From contig NZ_JACLAF010000001.1 of assembly GCF_015355625.1 (NCBI RefSeq), forward strand, positions 62,001 to 126,000: a DNA stretch of 64,000 nucleotides, written 5' to 3'. The first letter of the stretch is position 1. Each line of letters opens with the position of its first letter. Source of the stretch: Tamlana sp. I1 (GTDB taxonomy: Bacteria > Bacteroidota > Bacteroidia > Flavobacteriales > Flavobacteriaceae). Under the pieces are notes generated by a model. That model was not told the origin of the DNA, did not search any database, and worked only from the letters and a program-made list of their open reading frames with translations. Of this stretch, positions 43,386 to 52,403 are shown one piece after another. The position numbers were made by a program, and so were the translations under genes.

Positions 43386-44138
43386 TTATTTACAGGCCCA
43401 GCGAAAACCACGAATTAATAACTGTCTTGTTTCGTAAGTGTCTAAATCGGAAGGTTGGTGGCCTATCGATAAATAGAACACCTTTCCTTTTCCGTATTGG
43501 GTGGTCCAACAAACGGGCATGACAACACCTTTTATCCAACTATCATGTGCGCCCGAAAATGTGGTAGTTGCCAATACATTCACTTTAGGGTCCATGTGCA
43601 TATAGTATTGCTCGGTATGCGAAACTTTAAAGTCTTTAAGGCCTTTGGTAATTGGATTAATGTTATCAGCAATTGTTACTTTGTAATCAACTTTACCGCC
43701 TGGGTGTTTTACAAACTGGCCTCCAATCATATATTGGTATTCTGTATTGTTTCTAAACGCATCGCCCAATCCGCCGTGAAAACCAGCTAAACCAACACCG
43801 TTTTTAACAGCATTTTCAAGCGCTTTAATTTGAGTGTTTGAAATTTCGCCCATGGTCCAATGCTGAATAATCAAATCGGCATGTTTCATAATTTCGGTTT
43901 GTGTATAAACTCCCAAAGAATCACTTAAAGTCACTTGAGCGCCTTCCTTTAAAAGCCATTCTTGAATTTTTTCTGCTGAAGCTTTTGGCTGATGGCCTTC
44001 CCAACCACCATAAACTAAAATGACATGTTTGTTTTTAAGTGAAGGTAATTCAGCTGAAGCCTTTTCTTGAGCGTTTGAAGACAGTGTAACAATGAAACAA
44101 AAAACAGGAATTAATAATCGGAGCGTAGCAGTTTTCAT
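43386..44138 (-). CDS. ThuA-domain protein, exported
   Basis: A 250-residue protein with a signal peptide (LLIPVFCFIVTLSSNAQ). The ThuA domain, a glutamine-amidotransferase-like fold, shows KNKHVILVYGGWEGHQPKAS, GEISNTQIKALENAVKNGVG LAGFHGGLGD (split), YMIGGQFVKHPGG, SHTEQYYMHMDP and MPVCWTTQYGKGKVFYLSIG. ThuA proteins belong to disaccharide catabolism through 3-keto intermediates. Convergent to the rightward arm of the oxidation cluster. The GH/DUF1080 context supports a role on keto-disaccharides. Confidence 0.88.
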   Translation of the reverse strand: MKTATLRLLIPVFCFIVTLSSNAQEKASAELPSLKNKHVILVYGGWEGHQPKASAEKIQEWLLKEGAQVTLSDSLGVYTQTEIMKHADLIIQHWTMGEISNTQIKALENAVKNGVGLAGFHGGLGDAFRNNTEYQYMIGGQFVKHPGGKVDYKVTIADNINPITKGLKDFKVSHTEQYYMHMDPKVNVLATTTFSGAHDSWIKGVVMPVCWTTQYGKGKVFYLSIGHQPSDLDTYETRQLLIRGFRWACK

Positions 44139-44226
44139 TAAAAAAATATTTAGCTTTAAATATAGTTAATTGTATTGTAATGAAATAAGGAATTTGAATT
44201 GAAACAGTAAGTTATCAGCCTCGTAA

Positions 44227-44326
44227 AATAAACATTGCGATTTATGAGCTAGATTTTCCGCAGGAAAATCAGCATAAATAAGAAGTTACGTCCATTGCTG
44301 TTTATGCTAAAGTAACAATGTTTATT
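44227..44326. repeat. 100-bp nested inverted-repeat element
   Basis: Outer arms AATAAACATTG (44227-44237) and CAATGTTTATT (44316-44326) are perfectly complementary. Inside lie a perfect hairpin ATTTTCC-GCA-GGAAAAT and another pair AGCATAAA / TTTATGCT. Its right end plus flank (44304-44330, TGCTAAAGTAACAATG) recurs with changes at 45293-45320 (TGCTAAAGTAGCAATA), on the far side of the split gene at 44466-45185. It looks like a small REP- or MITE-like element. The remainder of the 44139-44465 gap holds nothing recognisable. Confidence 0.65.
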
Positions 44327-44465
44327 ATAAGAATCTGGTTAAACAATAAATATGTTTAATTTACTTTTAAATATATTGTATATCAATTTATTGTCTGGTT
44401 TCTCAATGATTAAGTTTTTATTCTTTAAGTAATGGTAATGAGAATGAAAACCTTGCTGTGTATAA

Positions 44466-45185
44466 TTATTTTAAAGTAAACCCTCTTTTGTCCGAATACT
44501 TTCTTACCGACAGATACTCTTTATAAAGTAAGTATTCTGCGTCATTATGAAATTGAATTCCAGTAGAATTATTATTTAAGTCTTTAAAAGTGTTTATTAC
44601 GGTAAAAAACCAGGATTCACGTATTTCAATAAGCGATTTGATAAAGTCATCATTTTGACTTGAAATAGTAGGGTTATTTAATATACTGTCTATTGATTTT
44701 ACAATTTGTTCTATTTCGTTTGTTAAGTACTTTTTGAGGTATATGGCTCCAGTGCTAATTCCATTCCATTCTCCTGAGTCACGTTCTCTTTGACAAACAA
44801 AGTTCATTGGTTAATTGGGGTAGATTACGGTTTTTCCAAAAGTTGAAATTGAAAATTTTTCGATATGTAGTTCTTCAATTTTATTGTTGTTCTTTTTATA
44901 CAAGTAGAGGAAAATAACTGTAAGTTTATCCGTAATTAAATTGATATGTCTTTGAATGACTAGTTTAGTTGTTTTTTTACGTTTTTGATTAGGAATAAGA
45001 ACGACAATTATATAAAATATGGTACTGGTGATTATCCCATAAGATAATGTAAGCACAATATTATTTATGCCATTGACATCAAACCTCTCATTTGAAACTT
45101 CGATTAGAGGAAATAGTTTTAATTGTATCCAACAAACTAAAATTAAGCTTATGATATTTAATAAACTAAGCATTTTTTTCTCCAT
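44466..45185 (-). pseudogene. Two-span membrane protein gene split by an in-frame stop
   Basis: Two frames on the minus strand (45185-44811 and 44807-44466) are in phase and are parted only by a TAA at 44813-44811 and one CCA codon, so they form one 240-codon gene with a single nonsense change. The first part has two membrane segments (LLNIISLILVCWIQLKLFPL and LSYGIITSTIFYIIVVLI), then a basic helix. The second has coiled, charged helices (YLKKYLTNEIEQIVKSIDSI). No family recognised. It is surrounded by decayed sequence and repeat copies, suggesting an inserted and decaying block. Confidence 0.75.
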
Positions 45186-45411
45186 ATTTTTACATAAATG
45201 TGTTTAAGATTCGTATGATTTTGTTGTGACGAATAAGTGTGAATATACTTCTGAACGTAGTTTAAATCAGAAAAAAAACGCCTAAACTATTTGTGCTAAA
45301 GTAGCAATATTTTATAAATATTGTTAACGACTTAAAATTCATAAAAATTAAATCAATCAATCTATAATCAACTAATTTATGAATTCTGTTTCTGCATTTA
45401 AAGAGCTTTCT

Positions 45412-45713
45412 TTATTTAACTATCAATTTAAATACCACAAGTCCTTGATTTACTAAATATAAACCGCTAGGTAGAAAACTAATATTAGCTGTTTTGTCAC
45501 GACCTCTTAAAACCTTTTTTTCTATAATATTGGTAATTTCCCATGCTTCTGTTTAGCTAAAATGTATGTTGTTATCGGAAGGGTTTGGGTAAATAAATGA
45601 CTTTACTTCATTAGGAGAATCGACACTTAATGCGCTTGTTTTTGTTGCGCAAAGGCTTGAAAAGACGCTAATATACAGTATAAACCTACAGTGATTTTAA
45701 TAAGAGTTCTCAT
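45412..45713 (-). pseudogene. Remnant of a type IX-secreted protein: signal peptide joined to sorting tail
   Basis: On the minus strand an ATG at 45713-45711 opens a signal peptide (MRTLIKITVGLYCILASFQA, then FAQQK) which after a frame change runs into VKSFIYPNPSDNNIHFS, one stop codon, EAWEITNII, and LPSGLYLVNQGLVVFKLIVK. The YPNPS-to-GLYLV-x5-KLIVK pattern is the type A C-terminal sorting domain of the Bacteroidetes type IX secretion system. The cargo between leader and tail is gone. The remnant sits beside the SusC promoter region. Confidence 0.8.
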
Positions 45714-46184
45714 TTAGTTGAAGTTAAAAAGTAATCTTCAAAGTAGCAAAATTAACGACAATTTTCTCTAAAAGGACTTACCCAATATTAGTTGTATTTT
45801 ACCTTTTGAGAGTGATTGTACTGTATTGATTTCTTCTTTCTTCAAAAACAGATTTGAAATTAAATTATAATAAGGTTTTTTTTGTGAAATGACTTCTGTA
45901 GAAGTAAATATTTAAAAATTTACGTAAAGGTTTGTGTAGCTTCATTTCTGTTTAAATTTAATTTTTTTGAAAAGCCTATAAGGTCAAGCTATGTCTGTGT
46001 TTATCAGTATTTGGACTTGATGTTTTACGGCTTGTTTTGTTAATCTTTTTGTTTGGTTAAAAAATTGCGTGTTTGTGAAATTTTTTAGGGAATACTCGAA
46101 TAAAAGGTAGTTTTGTTTCAACTAATTTGTTGATAAAATAAAATACTTGGTGTTTTATTGATAAACATTCAAACTAACTAAACT
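45714..46184 (+). promoter_or_regulatory. Upstream region of the SusC gene with -7 box
   Basis: No gene is seen in this 471-bp gap. An exact TAnnTTTG box (TAGTTTTG, 46108-46115) lies 69 bp before the SusC ATG and is the best promoter candidate for the polysaccharide locus. No -33 partner or LacI palindrome could be assigned with confidence. Confidence 0.55.
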
Positions 46185-49100
46185 ATGAAGAACTATTTGT
46201 TTAAAATCGTGTTATCGGCAACGTTCTTGTTTGCTGCTAATGCTTTTTCCCAGACACTTTCTGGAACAATTACAAGCGATTCTCAACCACTGCCTGGTGT
46301 TAATATTGTAATTAAAGGCACTTTACAGGGTACTCAAACAGATTTTGAGGGACAGTACATTCTTGAAAACGTACCACCCAATGCTGTGATTACTTGCAGT
46401 TATTTGGGATTTAAAACTCAAGAGTTTATGGTAAATGGGAGAGATAAAGTAGATGTTGTTTTGGTTGAAGACGCCGCAACTCTAGATGAAGTCGTAATTA
46501 TTGGTCTTGGTCAAACCCAAAACAAGCGTACAGTCTCTACCGCTATAGCTAAAGTGTCCTCTGAGGAAATTAAGGAATTATCTATTACAAGACCAGAAGC
46601 AGCCTTACAAGGTACCATGCCTGGGGTTGTAGTTGCTCAAAATTCAGGGTCACCAGGAGCGCCATTAGCTGTTCGAGTAAGAGGGGTGTCTACGCCAAAT
46701 AGTGCAGACCCCTTGTATTTAGTCGATGGGTTTCAGGTACCAAATCTTCAGCATCTAAATGCAGGAGATATTGCAACCATTAATATTCTTAAAGATGCAG
46801 CAGCAGTTGCTGTTTATGGAGCGCGTGGTGGTAGTGGAGTCGTACTCGTAGAAACGAAAAAAGGGGTTCGTAATATGGATCGCTTTAAGGCAACTATAGA
46901 AGGTTATTACGGTTTTCAAAATGTGAGAAGAGAATCCGATTTAATGAATAGAGATGAATACACATTCTTTTATAAGAGCGCGTTACAGTACGCTAATACA
47001 TTTGGAGAACAGTACCGTCCAGCGGTTTTTAATACGATTGGAGAGGTAACAGCTTTCCAAGATGCTTTGCCGGATACAGATTGGCAAGATTTAATTTTTG
47101 CTGATAATGCACCTATTCAAAATTTACATGCTTCTGTATCAGATGGTGGCGAGACCTATTCGTGGGGTGTTTCAGCAGGCTTTTTTGAGCAAGGCGGTGT
47201 TGTTGGCGGTCCCGATAAATCTAATTTTGAAAGGAAGAACATTCATTTAAATTTAGATTTCGACATCCTTAAAAACCTAACTGTTAGCGCGAATGCAGAC
47301 CTTGTAGGTATGGATCAGAAAAGGGTTTTAGAAAATGAAAACAACGAAACAAATGGTATTGGAATTGTTACAGCGGCCAATGCTGTAGCTCCTATTTATC
47401 AAGCCTATGATGATAAGGGCGTGCCAATAAATCCGAGTTTTGGAACAGGTGGACCAAATGCAAATAATCAAGTCTATTCGAATGGTGTTTTATTAAACTC
47501 AATGAATATTTATACATCGCCGTTGTTTATGTTAATGGCAGCCGATCAATTACAAACCACAGATGTTCAACAATACGGCGGTAATATTAAATGGGATCCT
47601 CTTGATAATTTAAGGGTTGTTGGTTCGTATTCTCGGTTTTCTTCAAAAGCAACATTTAAAGCGTTTCAGCCAGATTTCGCAGGAACACCTATTACCGATG
47701 AGCAGTATTATTTTGTTTTAATTGGCAATCAGTTAAATCAAAATGAATGGACAAGAGATATCGATAATTTTGATGCCAACGCAGAGTATACTTTTAAAAA
47801 TATAGGCAAAAACCATTTAAGAGGATTGATTGGTACTTCCTACCAACACGATCAAGGGACTGCTTTGTTTAGACAGGGGAATAACTTAACAGAGAATACT
47901 TTCGATAAGGCTTCTTTAGATCAAGCCAGTGTTGTTACCATTTTAAATCCAGCAGATCAAACAAACGGATTTACAACATCGAGTAATGAATCAAAATTAT
48001 TCTCAATCTATGCAAGAGCAATTTACGATTTCGATGAAAAGTATTTATTCACAGCTTCTATTCGAGCTGATAAATCTTCAAAATTTGGACCAAATAACCA
48101 AACTGGATATTTTCCAGCAGTATCTGCAGGATGGGTTATTTCTCAGGAATCATTTTTAAAAGATTCTGATGCTATTAACCTATTAAAATTACGAGCAAGT
48201 TGGGGTATTAATGGAGTAGATAATATACGAGAGGACGAATACAATACCGTTTATAATGATGATTTTGAAATTTCACGATTGGGGAATCCAGACATAAAAT
48301 GGGAGGAAATCGAACAAACTAATATAGGATTGGATTTAAATGCTTTCAATAATAAATTGGGATTAACCTTAGATTATTACATTAAAAACACAAATGATAT
48401 TTTATTAGAATTGCCACCTCAATTAAGTTCTGGTGCACCAGGAGAAACATTTCAAAATGCTGGAGGGGTGAAAAATGAAGGTTTTGAAGCCTTATTAAGT
48501 TTCCGTTCTATTGCGAAAGAAGTTGGTGGTTTTTCATGGAGCGCAAGTGCTAATGTTGGTTTTAACAAAAACACATTCGAGGCAGATCCTAGTATTCCAC
48601 CGGGGTCGTTAACGGGAGGTAATTTACGACAGTTTGGAACCCCTGTAACCAATACTTTAGGCGGTTATGGAATCTCTTCTTTTTATGGTTATAAAGTCGA
48701 TTATATTAATAATCGCGGCGAATTAATTTTTAAAGATTTAGATGGTGATGGCGTTGTTAATAGCGTTGGAAGTAATGGTGCTTCAATTACAGATTTAGAC
48801 GACCGAACTATTATTGGAAATCCTTACCCCGATGTTACCTATGGTTTGCTAATTAGCGCATCGTATCGAGGATTCGATTTAAACGCAAATTTATATGGCG
48901 CGACAGGAAATGATATTTTCGATGCTCGTTATAATTCAGCGGTACCATTTTCTAACCGTTCTAGAGATTATTTAACCTATGGTTTAAGACCTGTATTATC
49001 TGGTTTAGCTGGCTCGCAAGGCGAAGTGTCCGATTTTTATGTAAAAGATGGGTCTTTCGCTAAATTAAAAAATGTAACGCTTGGCTACTCTTTTAAACAA

Positions 49101-49301
49101 GCTGCCGAACAGGTTGGATTAGAGCAATTGCGCATTTTTATTCAAGGTCAAAACCTTTGGACAATAACGAATTATAAAGGTGGTGATCCTGAAATTGGCC
49201 CAGCTTCAGATAATCCTAACTCGGCCTTAGATGTCGGAATTGATAGAGGATTTTATCCACAACCAACAACGTTTATGTTGGGTTTTCAATTTGAATACTA
49301 A
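46185..49301 (+). CDS. SusC-like TonB-dependent glycan importer
   Basis: A 1038-residue outer-membrane protein. It has a signal peptide (IVLSATFLFAANAFSQ), a CarboxypepD_reg-like domain (LSGTITSDSQPLPGVNIVIK), a TonB box region (TLDEVVIIGLGQ) and a plug with ALQGTMPGVVVAQNSGSPGA and GDIATINILKDAAAVAVYGA, the SusC hallmark. A barrel follows, ending in PQPTTFMLGFQFEY. With the downstream SusD it forms the pedal-bin transporter that pulls oligosaccharides across the outer membrane. It is the first gene of the polysaccharide locus, 14 bp before susD. Confidence 0.96.
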   Translation: MKNYLFKIVLSATFLFAANAFSQTLSGTITSDSQPLPGVNIVIKGTLQGTQTDFEGQYILENVPPNAVITCSYLGFKTQEFMVNGRDKVDVVLVEDAATLDEVVIIGLGQTQNKRTVSTAIAKVSSEEIKELSITRPEAALQGTMPGVVVAQNSGSPGAPLAVRVRGVSTPNSADPLYLVDGFQVPNLQHLNAGDIATINILKDAAAVAVYGARGGSGVVLVETKKGVRNMDRFKATIEGYYGFQNVRRESDLMNRDEYTFFYKSALQYANTFGEQYRPAVFNTIGEVTAFQDALPDTDWQDLIFADNAPIQNLHASVSDGGETYSWGVSAGFFEQGGVVGGPDKSNFERKNIHLNLDFDILKNLTVSANADLVGMDQKRVLENENNETNGIGIVTAANAVAPIYQAYDDKGVPINPSFGTGGPNANNQVYSNGVLLNSMNIYTSPLFMLMAADQLQTTDVQQYGGNIKWDPLDNLRVVGSYSRFSSKATFKAFQPDFAGTPITDEQYYFVLIGNQLNQNEWTRDIDNFDANAEYTFKNIGKNHLRGLIGTSYQHDQGTALFRQGNNLTENTFDKASLDQASVVTILNPADQTNGFTTSSNESKLFSIYARAIYDFDEKYLFTASIRADKSSKFGPNNQTGYFPAVSAGWVISQESFLKDSDAINLLKLRASWGINGVDNIREDEYNTVYNDDFEISRLGNPDIKWEEIEQTNIGLDLNAFNNKLGLTLDYYIKNTNDILLELPPQLSSGAPGETFQNAGGVKNEGFEALLSFRSIAKEVGGFSWSASANVGFNKNTFEADPSIPPGSLTGGNLRQFGTPVTNTLGGYGISSFYGYKVDYINNRGELIFKDLDGDGVVNSVGSNGASITDLDDRTIIGNPYPDVTYGLLISASYRGFDLNANLYGATGNDIFDARYNSAVPFSNRSRDYLTYGLRPVLSGLAGSQGEVSDFYVKDGSFAKLKNVTLGYSFKQAAEQVGLEQLRIFIQGQNLWTITNYKGGDPEIGPASDNPNSALDVGIDRGFYPQPTTFMLGFQFEY

Positions 49302-49314
49302 TAAAATATAAGAT

Positions 49315-50832
49315 ATGAGAAAAGTAAATTATAACCGATTATTCATTACTGCATTATTTAGTATTAGCGCAATTACTATGGGATCTTGCGATGTGGATGT
49401 TGTACAAAAAGACTCTACAACAACCTTAGATTTATCAGAAAATGATGTGATTGAAATAGCATATAATGTAAAAGATGTTTTAAAATGGCAAAGTTCTAAT
49501 AGTCCGTCTGCCAATTCGCATACGTTTGGAATCATGTTTCAAGATATACGCGGCGGAAATGCGGTTTCAGAAAAAAATCCTGTAAACTGGATTTCGGGTC
49601 GAGATTTTAATCAATTTTCAACCATAACACCTAGTCAGCCTAGCGTGTATGCCTTTTGGTCTAAGTGGTTTAAAGGGATAAATAGAGCAAATGCTTCCAT
49701 TGAAAATTTAACTAATTATCAAGGATTTTCTAATGAAACATTGCGGAAAAACCTAATTGCACAATCAAAATTTTTTAGAGCCTATTTTTATTTTGAATTA
49801 GCCAAAAATTTCGGAGCAGTTCCAATTCGATTAGAAGCTGTAACCAATTTAAATCAGGCAACGGCCTTGCCAAGACCAGATTCTGTTAATGTGGTTTACG
49901 ATCAAATTATTTCAGATTTGTTAGAGGCTGTTTCAGATTTAGATAACAATCCTTCAGAAAAATATGAGGCAACTCAAGGAGCAGCTTACGCTTTACTTGC
50001 AAAAGTATCCCTTTATAAAAAGGATTATAGTAAGGCTATAGATTATGCTAATATGGTTAGCGGTTATACTCTAGAAAGCGAGTTTGTAGATAATTTTAGA
50101 TTATCAACAGAAGGACACCGAAATGAAACCATTCTGGAAGTGCCTTATACTCAGGGATTATCTGGATTAGGGTTCGAGTCTGCCGCAGAAACTTCAGAAA
50201 TGCAAGGTTCTGGAATTTACCAAATGGCAGGAGGAATTGGTGGTGTTAATTCTACTTGGAATAACATGTTGCCTACCAAAGAGTTTGTCGATTTTTTTGT
50301 AGCAAATGATAAACGTAAACTGGGAACTCTAGTTGTTGGCGGTGAACCTCAAGAGGGTCTTACAGGAGCTCAAACCCAAATTATAGCAGTGTCGTTTCCT
50401 AATGTGGGCGCTATTCAGCGTAAATATTATTTAACACCTGATGAAATAGCGCGATTAAATGCTACCGGAAATACACAGCAATGTGATATAAACGATTTGA
50501 TTTTGCGCTTTGCCGATGTGTTATTAATTAAAGCGGAAGCTCAAATCATGTTAAATGGTCCAGGCGCAGGAGATGCCGCTTTAGGTCAAGTTATTTCTCG
50601 AGCAGGATTACCATTATCTAGTGGTTATACCATGAACGATATTAAGTATAACCGTAGAGCAGAGTTATCTTTTGAAGGCCTAGATCGATTTTCAGATTTA
50701 GTACGTTGGGGTGATGCTTCAACAGTATTATCCGAAAAAGGATTTACTACAGGTCGAGATGAATTATTACCCATTCCACAACTGGAAATCGATCAGAGTG
50801 TTGGTGTAATAACACAAAACCCAGGCTATTAA
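49315..50832 (+). CDS. SusD-like glycan-binding lipoprotein
   Basis: A 505-residue surface lipoprotein (leader FSISAITMGSC, Cys24). The RagB/SusD fold shows KWFKGINRANASIENLTNYQ and FFRAYFYFELAKNFGAVPIR near residues 145-165. TPR-like helices follow (YALLAKVSLYKKDYSKAIDY), and the C-terminal landmark RRAELSFEGLDRFSDLVRWG is present. It forms the lid over the SusC barrel. It is translated 14 bp after susC. Confidence 0.95.
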   Translation: MRKVNYNRLFITALFSISAITMGSCDVDVVQKDSTTTLDLSENDVIEIAYNVKDVLKWQSSNSPSANSHTFGIMFQDIRGGNAVSEKNPVNWISGRDFNQFSTITPSQPSVYAFWSKWFKGINRANASIENLTNYQGFSNETLRKNLIAQSKFFRAYFYFELAKNFGAVPIRLEAVTNLNQATALPRPDSVNVVYDQIISDLLEAVSDLDNNPSEKYEATQGAAYALLAKVSLYKKDYSKAIDYANMVSGYTLESEFVDNFRLSTEGHRNETILEVPYTQGLSGLGFESAAETSEMQGSGIYQMAGGIGGVNSTWNNMLPTKEFVDFFVANDKRKLGTLVVGGEPQEGLTGAQTQIIAVSFPNVGAIQRKYYLTPDEIARLNATGNTQQCDINDLILRFADVLLIKAEAQIMLNGPGAGDAALGQVISRAGLPLSSGYTMNDIKYNRRAELSFEGLDRFSDLVRWGDASTVLSEKGFTTGRDELLPIPQLEIDQSVGVITQNPGY

Positions 50833-50867
50833 CTAAACAAATACTAATAATGAAACCATTCAGAATT

Positions 50868-52316
50868 ATGAAAAATACAATAACAAAAATTAAGTATGCT
50901 TTTGCAGTTATCCTATTGGTAGGGGCTATGGGGCTAATGCAATCGTGTGTAGACGACGATATTAATAAATTACCAGAAACTTGTTTTGATGGTGCCATGA
51001 ATGGTATAGAAACAGGTGTGGATTGCGGTGGCGATTGTCAGCCATGTGCCACTTGCGATGATGGTATTCAAAATGGAAATGAAACAGGTGTAGATTGCGG
51101 TGGACCAGATTGTGATGCATGTCCAGAAACCTGTGACGATGGTATTAAAAATAATGGTGAAACCGAAGTCGATTGTGGCGGGCCAAATTGCGAGCCTTGT
51201 GCTGTTGCTGTAGATCAAGCAATAGTAAGTTACCATAATTATATGGCACTAGGTAACCCGATGTTCCACACATTTGAGTCTGAAGATACTAGTGTGGGTG
51301 TTATTGATGGTGATCCTGGAAATAATGTTAATGTAGATCAAGGTGCCGCTTTACCAATGATGACGTTTGGTGTTGCAGATCCTGTAGATGCTACTAGAAT
51401 GGTAGGACGTTATAATAGACCAGAGGGTTTAATTTCTGATGGCTTTTCAGATTACAAATTCGCGATAAGCGAAACAGGTAAGTATAACTTCGATAATTTA
51501 AACCAGTTTGAAGTTTCTGTATTCACACCTTCAGAAGTAATAACTGGTGATGTAACCGCTCAAGTTGAACTCATCTTTTTAGATAGAGATAATCCTGCTT
51601 TTTGGGAAACCTGGACGATTTTATCTGGTGTGTTAACCAAAACTGGAGAATGGGAAACAATTATGTTTGATGGTTCTAGCTTAGTAGGAAAAACAGATTA
51701 CGACCAAATTGCCATACGAATTGGTGGTTCGAATCATCAAACAGGAGCGACTTTCTTTGTAAAAGATTTCGCTGTAGTTAGTCAAGACGTATTTATGCAA
51801 GCATTATTCAATAATGATATGGGCTATAACTTAGATTTAACAAGCGATCCAGGAAATAATGTAGATGTAGATCAGGGTGCCGCTTTACCTATGATGAGTT
51901 TTGGTGTAGCAGGACCTAAAGAAGGTATTGTTAGTCGTTATAACCGTCCAGAAGGTTTAATTTCTGATGGATTTTCAGATTATAAATTTGGTGTAAACGA
52001 TGCCAAATATAATTTTGAGTCAGGAACCAATTTTGTTATTGAAGTGTTTACACCCGAGGGCACAATTCATGGTGATGTAACGCCAACAGTCGAGTTGATT
52101 TTTCTAGATAAAAGCAACTCTGCATTCTGGGAAACTTGGACAATTTTAACAGGCGTATTAACTAAAACAGGCGAATGGGAAACTATTCAGTTTGATGGAA
52201 CTCCAGTTGTTGGTACTTCAATTTACGATCAAATTGGAATCAGGTTAGGAGGATCAAATCATCAAGATGCAGCGACTTTTTATGTTAGAAGTTTTAATGG
52301 ATTTGTTTCAAAATAA
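50868..52316 (+). CDS. Surface glycan-binding lipoprotein with Cys-rich spacer and duplicated domain
   Basis: About 482 residues from MKNTITKIKYAFAVILLVGA (an ATG six codons upstream is possible). Lipobox LMQSC. Residues about 30-105 are three units of the pattern CxDGxxNGxETxVDCGGxCxxC. Then come two copies of a roughly 165-residue beta-sandwich domain; shared blocks include RYNRPEGLISDGFSDYKF, VELIFLD, FWETWTIL, GVLTKTGEWETI and GGSNHQ. Position after SusD marks it as the surface glycan-binding protein of the locus. The duplicated domains are probably carbohydrate-binding modules of a family I cannot name. A terminator follows. Confidence 0.85.
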   Translation: MKNTITKIKYAFAVILLVGAMGLMQSCVDDDINKLPETCFDGAMNGIETGVDCGGDCQPCATCDDGIQNGNETGVDCGGPDCDACPETCDDGIKNNGETEVDCGGPNCEPCAVAVDQAIVSYHNYMALGNPMFHTFESEDTSVGVIDGDPGNNVNVDQGAALPMMTFGVADPVDATRMVGRYNRPEGLISDGFSDYKFAISETGKYNFDNLNQFEVSVFTPSEVITGDVTAQVELIFLDRDNPAFWETWTILSGVLTKTGEWETIMFDGSSLVGKTDYDQIAIRIGGSNHQTGATFFVKDFAVVSQDVFMQALFNNDMGYNLDLTSDPGNNVDVDQGAALPMMSFGVAGPKEGIVSRYNRPEGLISDGFSDYKFGVNDAKYNFESGTNFVIEVFTPEGTIHGDVTPTVELIFLDKSNSAFWETWTILTGVLTKTGEWETIQFDGTPVVGTSIYDQIGIRLGGSNHQDAATFYVRSFNGFVSK

Positions 52317-52346
52317 GTCATTATGATTGTTAATTAGTTTTAGTTT

Positions 52347-52383
52347 ATAGAGGCTGTTACATTGTTGAATAGCCTCTATTTTT
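52347..52383 (+). terminator. Rho-independent terminator after the SusCD-binding protein genes
   Basis: Perfect 9-bp arms ATAGAGGCT (52347-52355) and AGCCTCTAT (52371-52379) with a T5 tail, 30 bp after the stop of the binding protein. It separates the transport unit from the GH16 gene, at least partly, and allows higher expression of the former. Confidence 0.85.
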
Positions 52384-52403
52384 AATAATAAATTCTAGAT
52401 TAC

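Noticed and set aside
44811-45185. Two separate small genes at 44466-44807 and 44811-45185
   Set aside because: They are in the same frame with only a stop and one codon between them, so one broken gene is the simpler reading.
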